Part shown: in pieces, positions 1 through 10,081 of the stretch
How positions within the stretch are numbered: the first letter of the stretch is position 1
Layout: every line of letters begins with the position of its first letter
Source: Trichopria drosophilae
Taxonomy: Eukaryota > Arthropoda > Insecta > Hymenoptera > Diapriidae
DNA length: 64,000 nucleotides
Assembly: GCA_030407085.1 (NCBI GenBank)
Contig: CM059587.1
Location: forward strand, 46,806,501 to 46,870,500
Reading direction: 5' to 3'
Made by a program: the position numbers and the translations under genes
Notes under the pieces: model-generated
Database searches by the model: none
Told to the model about the DNA's origin: nothing
What the model saw: only the letters and a program-made list of their open reading frames with translations

Positions 1-2318
1 CTTACTTCCGTACAAGGCGCCTTATGATGAACGCGCCCCATAGGGTAGACGCGTTCGTCCAATGACTTTCCCTCGATACAACGATACTACACTAACTATA
101 CCCGTATGTCGACGGTATAGTTAAAGAACCGACTAAACCGACTAACTCAAATTAATTACATCGATTACGAAATTAATCAAAACCCGGAATCCCTAATTTC
201 AATCAATAATACGCACTCCCGTTAATGATGCTAAAGTTACACGAATTACTGTATGGCTATCGTTTACGGCGAACCCTGCTATCGTTTGCCGAGAACACAC
301 TAAATGAACACACTCAGACCAATGACGCAACAATTTTGCTGTCTCCGTAGAGACAGGTACCCTCACGTACAAAATCACAACAAAAACGCGGCACTACCTT
401 CCAGCAGTGCAAGATAACCTTGCACCCGCACTGATTACCTATGAGTCAACCATCTAGATAATTGAACCGCGCGGAGGGCCCAAGAAAATCTCTCTATTCT
501 ACGATAATAACCATCGTTGATTCGAAAGATAGCGCTGTATTTTTATATGTTCCAAATGGATTTTATAAGGACTGTTTTTATAGGTAGTTGGCTTTTACGA
601 GGCCTTTTAGCTCTTACGGGGCCAGTCCCCATAAAATTTACAGGGGAAACCATAGGAAGTGGGGGGATATTTAAGTAAATGTTAATAATTGTTAAAGTCC
701 TCATGAAATACTCTACGAACACACACATATATATCAGAAAATCATGGACCTAGTGAATAATATTTAAAACTTAAAACTTACACAAAATTTTATTTGAACG
801 CCGAAACACGTGAAACGATTTTTCAAAAAATCTGTTCGTTTGGTACCATAAGTGAAATAAATCTGTCAGCCTCTATTGGTTAGGTACTTTTAAGATAACA
901 ATTCCATGTCAAATTACCAGCCCAGTACAGGGCTATTATATCGTAAAAAATTCTTAAATAATATATATCTATAAACTATTCCATACTGATGAAACATATA
1001 AAAATACGTTATTAATTTTTACAATTTCTCAGTTGCAGCACGTTTATTTAAAAAGCGAATGGCAAGTGGCACGATCAATATATTTTCATCAGGAAGATAA
1101 GTCAAGGAGTTTCTGCATACACATCAATAATGTAAATAGTATAATATATATTGCAAAATTTCTTACATCAGTTTTCCTTTTAAGAAGTGTTTAATAAATG
1201 GCGCTCAACGTATAATTATGGAATTTGCCTTCAAGAAAACGGAAAACCAATATCCTCGTCCATGTGATTATCTAATGCAAAAAAATATAATTAGTTACTT
1301 TATTATCATAATAATTAATAAATTATTCAGTTTTTGTTCATTGCTGTAATTTGTTAATTGAGTATTATGCCATTTAAGATATTATAGACAAATTCACATT
1401 AATTATAGATATGTAGGTATTTATAGCTCATGTATAGGGAGTGTAATCCCACAGTGAATCAGTTTACCTTCTGCATCGTTATATTCGCAATCATCGATAT
1501 TCGATAATATTATTTTACTGGTACCTTTTTTGAAAAACGCATAAAAGTTAATTTAGGTACTAACAAACAAAGCAAGAAAGAGAACAATGCTTGGAATAAG
1601 GATCTTCCCCACCGTCGTCATCGTTAAATTGGTATTTTTTTGATTCTCTATAATTTTAACTTTTTCAAAAAAAGCTTATAAGTTAATTTAGGTACTCAGA
1701 AACAAATTAAGAATGGGGACAGGGCTCTGAATATGGTGTTCCCACCCTGTCGACATATTACCTGAATTGACATTTAAGAGTTTTTAAAAAATGGTGCCGA
1801 GAGAATATTGTCGAAAATCGAAGCTCTTTATTCCGTATATTGTTCCCTCTTTTCATTTGTTTCATAGTACCTGAATTGGCTTTGAACCGTTCATCAAATA
1901 AGCTTCCAAGGTAATATTTTCGAAACTAACAAAATCCCACTATAACGACTCAGAAGGTCGACAGGGTGGAAACATCTGATTCGGAGCGTTGTTCCCATCC
2001 TTGATTTGTTTCCTTGTACTATAACCGCGATTTTTGGTTGGGTTATTAAATAGATTTTTTTATAAAAAATTAGTTAAATTAACAATATTATATATTAACA
2101 AAAAAAAAGGAAATGGAAAATACTGTTGCATCCAAATTTAAGCCTTGTTGGCCAAAATTGAACGCCGAAAGGGCGAGTCGACCGATGGATCGACTACGGA
2201 ATTTTGGAGAACAGTCACAGCTGCGCTGAAGAGAACCAATAGTAGGATCAGCAAAAATACAAAGAAACGCAGAGTGAATGTGAAGAATCTACATTTGTAA
2301 ATTGAAGAAAAATATATA
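1..2318. other. noncoding AT-rich left flank
   Basis: No convincing coding region is seen. The only structure is a dispersed motif family around 1548-2030 (listed separately) and a short non-repetitive stretch at 2160-2300 that looks exon-like in composition but has no supported frame. Confidence 0.5.
1548..2030. repeat. four-copy dispersed motif, two direct and two inverted
   Basis: A motif of about 70 bp of the form GGTACT..AAACAAA..AAG..GGGACA..GCT..GAATA, sometimes followed by CCACCCTGTCGAC, occurs at about 1552-1615 and 1693-1760 on plus and at about 1795-1872 and 1950-2026 on minus. The copies are diverged. The arrangement (two forward, two reverse) could be the arms of an old inverted-repeat element. 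No coding potential is seen. Confidence 0.5.
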
Positions 2319-2944
2319 CAGGGTGATCGTCCAACCCCTTCCGAGCCGTTAACCGTAAATTTTCTAGTTAATTTGGAACAACTGTTTCCTGAGACAAAAT
2401 TTCCGGGAAAGTAGAGTTTTTTAATTATTCAAGATTAAAATCTTGATTATCGCGGAGGAATTCGAACGGGTCCATTGTTGTCGACAGAAGGAATGGAATC
2501 GAAGAAAATGAGCATCGTCGACGAGCTGCGGTTTTTTGTTTCCGCGAGAGCAACGTGGTGGTCGAAAAGTGACTGCCGGAATTATCGATCGAATTCGAAA
2601 CGCTTAACCTGAAAGCCTCGTCGAAAAAGATTCGAATTTCGAATTAATAACAGTAAATAAAAAGTAAATTAACTATGAAGGAAAAAGAATGTCATTACTT
2701 AAAAAACAAAGTAGATTTGTTAACAAAATTAAACTCTCAGCGGAATATTTCATCAATTTTTCATTAATTTGATTAATTACGGGAATGTAAATTTTGCAAA
2801 TGTCACACATTGCAATTCATGAAAGATTGTGAATTGTCGATTGAAAATAAACAATACCAAGTCTCCGTAAACTAAATGCAGGCATTTTTCGCTAATTGTT
2901 TTAAAAATAAACAAAACATTCTACTGCATGAACTTCCTGAAAAT

Positions 2945-3380
2945 GTCGTTTTAATAATTTGCAACACAAACCCCAGACGGTTTAAAGACGTGTATCGTAT
3001 TTATGATGAATGAATTTTTGTTTCCTAATTTTAAGAATATGCAAAATTCGCACAGCAAAATACAGGAGACGTATTTTTCATTTTTCGCCATTTGTTCTAA
3101 AAATAAACAATTCGAACCCAAGAAATTAAATGCATGTATCGTTTTTCTAATGAATGAATTTTTGTTTCCTAATTTTAACAATATGAGAAATTAGGTACAG
3201 GAAAATGAAGGAGACGTATTTCCGAGTATCACTTTGCTGATGAATGAATTTTTGTTTCCTCATTTCAAGAATATGCAAAATGAGCACAGTAAAACGTAGG
3301 AGGCGAATTGTTAGATTATTAGGAAATGTCGTTTTAAACATTTGCAACACAAACCCCAGATGAAATGAAGACGTGTAGAT
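2945..3380. repeat. irregular tandem repeats inside the 2.05-kb element
   Basis: The phrase GATGAATGAATTTTTGTTTCC plus about 40 further bases recurs three times, near 3005, 3150 and 3238. A flanking phrase with GCAACACAAACCCCAGA occurs at about 2960 and 3343. Spacing is irregular (about 90-145 bp). The short open frames here are products of the repeat and not genes. Confidence 0.6.
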
Positions 3381-3389
3381 GAAATTACA

Positions 3390-3719
3390 TATACTCTCTA
3401 AATCTGAATTAGTCAAAATTACTAATGACATAGTAAGAAGTCGATCAGTAATTGAATTAGTAATGATTTGTACTAACAAATAGTTAACATCTACTCATTC
3501 ATTAGTCAAATTTTACTAATCTATTAGTAAAAGTTTCCTAATTTCGAATTAGTAATTTTGTTTTTTTATTTCTTATTACTAAAGTGAATTAGTAGAATTT
3601 GACTAATTAATAAGTCGTTTTTTACTATTTATTGGTCAAAATCATTGCTAATTCAATTGGTGACTGACTTCTTACTATTCCATTAGTAGTTTTTGACTAA
3701 TTCAAATTTATAGAGTAGG
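3390..3719. mobile_element. 330-bp palindromic MITE nested in the larger element
   Basis: The left end TACTCTCTAAATCTGAATTA and the reverse complement of the right end match over about 28 bp, and similarity continues inward on both sides so that most of the unit can fold back on itself. TTAGTCAAA and ACTAAT recur throughout. A target duplication is not clear. It lies inside the 2319-4371 element and so inserted after it. Confidence 0.55.
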
Positions 3720-4371
3720 AAAATGCCGTCGACACATTTTTCATCTCTACTCTACAAAAACAAGTGTCAGTATGTTAGCTTTTTTACAATAAAATGTATT
3801 TATGAATTAAACAAATTCGTGTTAGTTCTTTCCCATTTTTTATTTTGCGTTTTTGCTTTTATGCTTTTTCGTGACTCAATCGTTTTATTCCATACAATAT
3901 CATTTTATCTGTATTGTTTTCATTTGTTATCGTAAAATTTTGTTATTAATATGATTTTTTGTGGAATATTTTATTCCTTTCGATTGTTTTTAATTCGTAC
4001 GTTATCTTTTACTATACAATTTTATCAAATCCGCTGTCTCTTATTAATTCGAAATTCGAATCTTTTTTTGACGAGGCTTTCAGGTTAAGCGTTTCGAATT
4101 CGATCGATAATTCCGGCGTCACTTTTCGACCACCACGTTGCTCTCGCAGAAATAAAAAAAACCGCAGCTCGTCGACGATGCTCATTTTCTTCGATTTCAT
4201 TCCTTCTGTCCACAATGGACCCGTTCGAATTCCTCTGCGATAATCAAGATTTTAATCTTGAATAATCAAAAAACTCTACTTTCCCGGAAATTTTGTCTCA
4301 GGAAATAGTTGTTCCAAATTAACTAGAAAATCTACGGTTAACGGCTCGGAAGGGGTTGGTCGATCACTCTG

Positions 4372-5131
4372 TATAAGGATCGAGGGAAAAGGAAATTAAA
4401 GTTTTAACAGATCTTCCTGGCGGCTCTATGTGTATCCGACGTTCGGAATTTTTAAAGAATGATTTGTCCCGATGCAAAAAAAAAAATAAGGGAACATCTC
4501 GTTATTTTTAAGTTCGATTTGACGTAAGAATTAGTGATGGGTATGCCAAGGATATGGTTTTTTTTGGGACACAGGCAATGGAGTGACACGGGGGTATTGA
4601 AGAGGAAAGCAAATATATATGAGACATTCTTTTACAAACCGCCAATTTTCAGACAACAATTTTTTAAATCGGCTGAAATTTTTTTTACGCGTTTTAGGCA
4701 TGAAAAAAGTCGACACGTGTCTCGAGATTTAAAAAAAAATGTTTTCGAAGATATCGTGATTTTAATTATTGACGTCTTGCGTTTTATGGTCATATGCAAA
4801 TCGTCATATCTCCGGTAAATTTTAACGAAATTGAAGTTATTTTTTTTGAAGCTAAAAACATCATCTTTTTGAGGAACATTTTTTCAATTTTAAAAGTTGC
4901 AAAATTAGCTTTGTTTATAACAAATTAATTATTGAAAGTTAATTTTGACTGCGATCGACTAGGTTTATGAAGTTGAAAAGAATACCATTGAATTCCTCGT
5001 CGAATTTACTAAAAAAAAACATATTTTCCAGGATGGTATATTTAAAACGACTATTCGAAAAAAAATAATACTTCCGCGTCCCCATGCCGCGCCCGCCAGT
5101 CAATCGTCGGGTTAAGTAATGCGCTTATATA
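4372..5131. other. intergenic spacer
   Basis: AT-rich sequence with homopolymer A and T runs between two mariner-type elements. A 94-codon frame at 4534-4818 has no recognisable domain and low-complexity composition, so no gene is called. Confidence 0.4.
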
Positions 5132-5156
5132 CAGGGTGGCCGATTTATCTGAAGAT

Positions 5157-6100
5157 TGTTACGGAGGTCCCGAGCCCGCACCAGGGGCGACGAAATCTCC
5201 CTTAACACGGCCATTCTCGGGCCCGAATTAATATAATATAATATAATGTAATAATAATGTCACATATTAATACATTGTTTGTTTCAGCGCCCCGGCACTG
5301 TGCATCGGCACAGGGCGGGCCGAATAGAAAGAGACAGAGAGAGAGATAGGAGAGAGAAAGCGCGAGAGACGGAACCGCGGAAAAACGTCAGATTGCGTTT
5401 AGCTTCCGCGCTATTCAGATACTAACGGTATTCGCGAATTTGGCCCGGTCTCGCTCGTAATACGCGTGTGGGTGAATTGTGCCCCAGAATCCAGAATTTG
5501 GGAATCGGGCGAATTAGGCGAATCGCAGCCGAAAAGTAAGTACCGGCTTTAGTTGCCTGCCTCAGCGGCAACGTTTATTCTCGCTCCTCCACCCCTCCGA
5601 TCTCTCTCTCGGTCGCGGCAAGTCCCAGGCGAGAGACCAAGGACAGCGAGTCCATAAAAAGTCGTTAATTCGGCGTGACGGAGTTTTGGGGCCTGTTACC
5701 CCAAAATCGTCAACCCTGTTTCCGGTAAAATAACGGAATTCGTGGAGCCCGTTGCTCCGTAACTTTGTTAGGGGTCCATTGCCCCAAACTTGTATATTTT
5801 GTTGATTATTTTTTTATAGTAAATAAACGCGTTTAATTGTGCCTTTTTTTTAATACCGGAGAGTTAATTTTACCAACACCTTTGTTTCGTGTCGTACACG
5901 TCAAAAAAAAAAAGAAAAAACGTAACGACCATCTCGTGCTCTCCGCTGTAGAGCCAGTCGGTGAACGAATTTTTCTCCGCGGGTTGCGTCTGCCCCAGGA
6001 CGTCGCGATCCCAACCGATCGAAGGATTCGGGAATTCACCCCGGAGCTCCGTTCGGAACCGAAGTGTCGCTATTGCGCCCAAGAAGAATAAAAATCGTTA
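5157..6100 (+). repeat. 5' LTR of gypsy element 1
   Basis: It starts TGTTACGGAGG and ends AATCGTTA, directly before the primer-binding site. A TATA-like CCATAAAAAG lies at about 5652-5661 and AATAAA at 5822-5827, giving a plausible promoter and poly(A) signal. The short open frame at 5837-6091 recurs in the other LTR and is regarded as chance. Confidence 0.85.
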
Positions 6101-6102
6101 CA

Positions 6103-6116
6103 TGGCACCCAACGTC
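6103..6116 (+). other. putative primer-binding site
   Basis: TGGCACCCAACGTC begins two bases after the 5' LTR. TGG at the start is the usual complement of a tRNA CCA end. The tRNA was not identified. Confidence 0.55.
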
Positions 6117-7976
6117 AAAAGTTAAAAGAAAATTTGAAATAAAACGGTAATTTCATATTGGGCAACTCAAAATTGCAAAATTGGAAATTGCCAGTAATTT
6201 CGAATATTGAAACGGTAAGAATCCAAACTCCGGGAAGGTAAACAATTGCCTGTAAATACAAAGGGCAATTCGAGTAAGCATAATTCTGGCACGATTCAAA
6301 GTGGAAAATTAATGGGAAAAATTTAAATTTAAATGTTTAAAGAATTGTAAATTAAACATTAAATTAATTTGGAACTCACTATTGTGCCAGAAGAAATTAG
6401 TCCACTCGGAAGAGGAATAAAAATTGCGAAAATTAATTCCAAATTTATTATTTTAATTTCGGGTGACAGAAATTGAAAATAATCGCCGATTCCGAGGAAT
6501 AGCTCGATAAGCGGTTTATTTCCTGGAACAGAAAAATAATCGAACAACGCAACTCGAAATTGACAAGCCGAAAATAAAATAGACAGATGAATTTACGATG
6601 TTAATTGTTCTTTATTGTTTTCATTTTGTCTTAGCAAGAACAAATTTAAAGATAAAAAGCAAATAAATTGCCAAGCACAATAGTGCCAGAATTATAAAAT
6701 TTAATAGAAATTAAAAAGTATTTTTAATGAGTATTTTGGAATTTCGGTAAAACCGAAATTAAAATAATCGATATTTCCGGGAAATAACGTGTTAATGAGT
6801 CGATTTCCCGGAACGAGAAAAATAAAATAAGTATTAAATAATACATTTCGGTCCAAAAATTACTAATTCAGAAATAAGTGATTTTATTAAAACATCTGAA
6901 TTAGCGTGCGAATAATTGGCACCGAAAAGTGCCAGTTTTATCGATTAAAAATTTTTTTTTGCGATTAAAATTGTTTCTTAGAAATATTCTTATTGCGCAG
7001 AACAAAAGCAAGTTTTCATACGTTACGATTGGTTTGTTGTGTGTTACAGTACTTGTTCAAAACGTGAACAAGTGCCAGTAAGGAACAATTGATTATAAAT
7101 TGGAGGAAGAATAAATTCAGTAATAATTAATTTAAATTAATAATAATTAATACTTAATTAATCTTAATACTAATAATTAATTCCATTTATTGAATTTTAT
7201 TCTTTACTTATAAAATAATATTCACAAGTGCCAGAGAGCACAAAAGGTGAACTGGATAGATGAGAAATAATTAAGAAATTCTTGTTTTAGGTTTGAGTTT
7301 TAATTTTTTATATATTATTATTTGGTTATTTTCTCTGGCCCAGTACAAAACGAAACAGGAAAAATTTCAGCGATTTTTCTGCTCCTGTCGTCTTAGATCG
7401 AGTAGACTAATTTTTGGAAAAATTATAAGGTTGGACAATTCTACAACCTGTACGTAATCTGGACGTACAAAATTAAGGTGCATAATACGTCGGTATTACG
7501 TCAGGCACAAATCGTGCCAGTACGAAACGGCAAATTTTAATACTACCGAATACTGATTGGGTTGGATCAGCCACCCAAGAATTAAACGAAAATTAGACGT
7601 AAAGAACTTGATTGAAAAATTTATAATTTCAAAGACTTTCTTGGGAGCCAGTTATCACGGAAAGCTGTCAGTCAGTAAAAATAACCAATTAGCTACACTT
7701 GATTTGAGACAAAAATTAAATCTCATCTGATTAGTTTATGGTCGTGCCAATAATAGTTCACCGAACAGTGTGACCTACATTTTATGTGTGTTTTTTTTTA
7801 TTGAATTTATTATTCCTCAAATTTAAAAATAGGGTGCGTTATTATATGTAGAAATGTATGTTTGAGCATTTGTTTGTACAAGAGTAATAGGTATTCAGTG
7901 ACAGTGCAAGAGTCACGACAAATCTTCATGGAAGATTGAATAAGTGCATAATTATTAAAAAAAAAAAAAACAAAAA
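6117..7976 (+). other. long AT-rich leader with recurrent GTGCCAG motif
   Basis: About 1.86 kb without a long ORF. GTGCCAG occurs at 6384, 6683, 6929, 7072, 7228 and 7514, as GTGCCAA at 7744, and in reverse orientation at 6286-6292. GTGCCA is the reverse complement of the first six bases of the primer-binding site. The leader may hold packaging or primer-annealing signals (inference). Confidence 0.5.
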
Positions 7977-8159
7977 ATGCCACACGACAGCATACTACTG
8001 AACCAGACGGTTGAAGAAGAATTGCAGGACCTGCCAGTAGAGGAATGGGCCCTACAATTGGAGGAGCCAGAATTAGATCAGGCCCTGGAAAATTTAGAGC
8101 TCCAAACCACAGGTAGAAAGCTTACCAAAGTAGACCGTCTGTTTCGAAGAATCGAATGA
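7977..8159 (+). CDS. 60-aa leader ORF overlapping gag start
   Basis: This small ORF encodes an acidic, Leu/Glu-rich peptide (motifs VEEELQDLPVEEW and LDQALENLEL), probably amphipathic helix, with a basic C-terminus. Its stop codon overlaps the start of the downstream gag ORF in the sequence ATGA (8156-8159), a layout that permits termination-reinitiation. The ATG at 7977 follows an A-rich run. No known domain is recognised. It could be a real accessory peptide, an N-terminal piece of Gag separated by a frameshift, or a translation-control upstream ORF. The exact overlap and the sensible composition favour a real ORF. Confidence 0.5.
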   Translation: MPHDSILLNQTVEEELQDLPVEEWALQLEEPELDQALENLELQTTGRKLTKVDRLFRRIE

Positions 8160-9994
8160 TGGGTGATTATACCCAAACAGATTTTCAACAAACGATCAAT
8201 GACCAGACCTATATGGATTCACTATTAGCAACGTTTATTGAACAAATGATTCCAGAAATTCAAAACTTCGCAAAAAGAGAAGAAATGGAATCAATTCTCA
8301 GTGAGAATAGCGAATCGGTGCATAAAGTGCCGAGAACTACGACTTCAACAACGGTCACAACATCGGTTACGACGACGACGGCCTCTACAAGAGAAACTGG
8401 GGCTCGACGCTCAGAGAATGCAAGAGGCCAGAAATTCACAACGGTGACAGGCAATAGGCCTAGAATGTCACCATTAGAAAGAGTGTCGCCGGATGACCTG
8501 GTCCAATATACGTTGCCTGATGGAATAGAAACCATAATGTCCCGAAGAGCACCCGCAGCGTTTGAAATATCAAGGTCGGTACAAGAGCAACAAAGCCAGA
8601 ATATACAGAAGCTGACAGAAAAAACGGATCAACTAACTCAAATGGTGGATGAAATTCTACGATCAAAACAGAAAACTCATCCCCAGACGCCATTTTCCAG
8701 TACCAGAATCCCAGACAGCCCAAGCGCTGGATTACAAGATACTGAACAAGATGAACAGAGGCGAAGGAGAACCAGAGTCAACTTTCAAGACACGTTCAGG
8801 CTCAATTATTTTGATTCCAGAAGTGACCCACAGGTGTCAGAGATACCACGGAGGAATCTGGCCCAAACTGGAAGTCACTGTCAGAATTACAATAGCGCCG
8901 CATTTAGGACGAGACAGTACAACCCTCCGGGTATGGACGTCTCTGGGAGAAGGGGAATGTCTCTAAACCCAGGGAGTTCAGGGTCACGATTCGGCGCATC
9001 CTCAAGATGGGATCAGGGGCCACGTGATGTGGGTAAAATTGTACGCCAGTGGAGGACATCCTTCTCTGGAGCCAAAAATGAGAGGATTGAAGCATTTTTG
9101 GCCAGAATAGAGGAATGTCGGGGCCCAGCAAACCTCTCTGATGAAGAAATGCTAAGTGCCTTACCCGAGCTACTGACAGGCTCAGCAAAACGGTGGTACC
9201 GAATGTCGAGAATGACTTGGCAATCATGGGACGACTTCTGCCACTCAGCACGTCGATGATATGGATTCAGCGAAATCGACAAGCAGAAGCTGTGGCTAGA
9301 AGCAAATTCCAGGACTCAAGGCTTGGATGAGCCAGTCAGAGACTACATTGGATGTCTCATGACGATTTTGGATTTATATCCAGACCCACTGACGATTGAA
9401 CAAAGACTAGTGTTCTCACATAAGAACATGAAGCCAGGACTTCAATGGAGAGTGCCAATGGCTAGAGTTCGCACTTTAGAAGACTTTATGGTGGCGGCTG
9501 CAGAAGCCGAGAGTGCAGAAGAAGCAATGCGCACCTATAAAGAACCACCGCCGCCAGAGGGCACACTTGTGCCGGAAGTCGCCTATTATAGGCCCAAGAA
9601 GATGGCTGCTAAGAACCCACCCAGGGTCGCAGCAGTGGAAAATGCGGGGCCAGACAAAATGGATCTGGTGATACAGGAACTGGCCAAACTGCGTGAAGAA
9701 CTCCGGGAAGTAAAGGAGAAACAGGCGCAGTCAACGAAAGTAAAGGCGCCCGAGGGTCCACACAGCCCGAAAACGCAGTATTGGCGCCAAAAGAAGCAAA
9801 GAGAAATGGCCAGTGCCCCGAAATCAGCGTCCAGTAAGACGGCGTCGCCGAAGACGCAAAGAAGTGTCTGGCGACGAAAAACGGGCCCAGAGGAGCCAGA
9901 ACGGCCTAATTTGACATGTTGGACGTGTAAATTGCCTGGTTACACGAGGACGACGTGTCCGCGCTGTGCGGAAAACGGGCCCAGGAGGCAGTAG
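8156..9994 (+). pseudogene. gag: gag of gypsy element 1, interrupted by in-frame TGA
   Basis: Gag would form the capsid of the virus-like particle. The frame from ATG 8156 runs to a TGA at 9257-9259 (367 aa), then reopens in the same frame and continues to a TAG at 9992-9994; the whole is about 612 codons. The N-terminal part is Ser/Thr-rich. The central part has the retrotransposon capsid signature (sequence around SGSAKRWYRM, then DEPVRDYIGCL past the stop). The C-terminus has a long charged helix and a zinc knuckle, CWTCKLPGYTRTTC, matching C-x2-C-x3-G-x5-C. A readthrough stop cannot be excluded, but the position inside the capsid domain favours a mutation. Confidence 0.8.
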
Positions 9995-10081
9995 AAGAGG
10001 TCACTGCGTCTCCAAGGCCCCCACAGATGACCTCAGAGACAACGGAGACAGAAGCCGCTTCAGAACACCGAAGCCTATCCA

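Larger units (their letters stand above)
2319..4371. mobile_element. Tc1/mariner-type non-autonomous element with ~330-bp terminal inverted repeats
   Basis: The element begins CAGGGTGATCG at 2319 and ends CGATCACTCTG at 4371, and TA dinucleotides flank it at 2317-2318 and 4372-4373, the target duplication expected of Tc1/mariner transposition. The terminal inverted repeats run from 2319 to about 2650 and from about 4035 to 4371 and differ by scattered substitutions. No transposase frame is seen inside; the interior holds short tandem repeats and a smaller palindromic MITE. It is therefore a MITE-like or foldback derivative mobilised in trans (inference). Confidence 0.75.

Noticed and set aside
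2951..3479. Minus-strand frames of 76 and 110 codons
   Set aside because: They track the irregular tandem repeats and repeat the same peptide; no independent coding evidence.
5837..6091. 84-codon frame in the 5' LTR, repeated at 15104-15361
   Set aside because: Present in both LTRs because the LTRs are copies; the peptide contains a Lys run from poly-A that varies in length between copies and has no domain.
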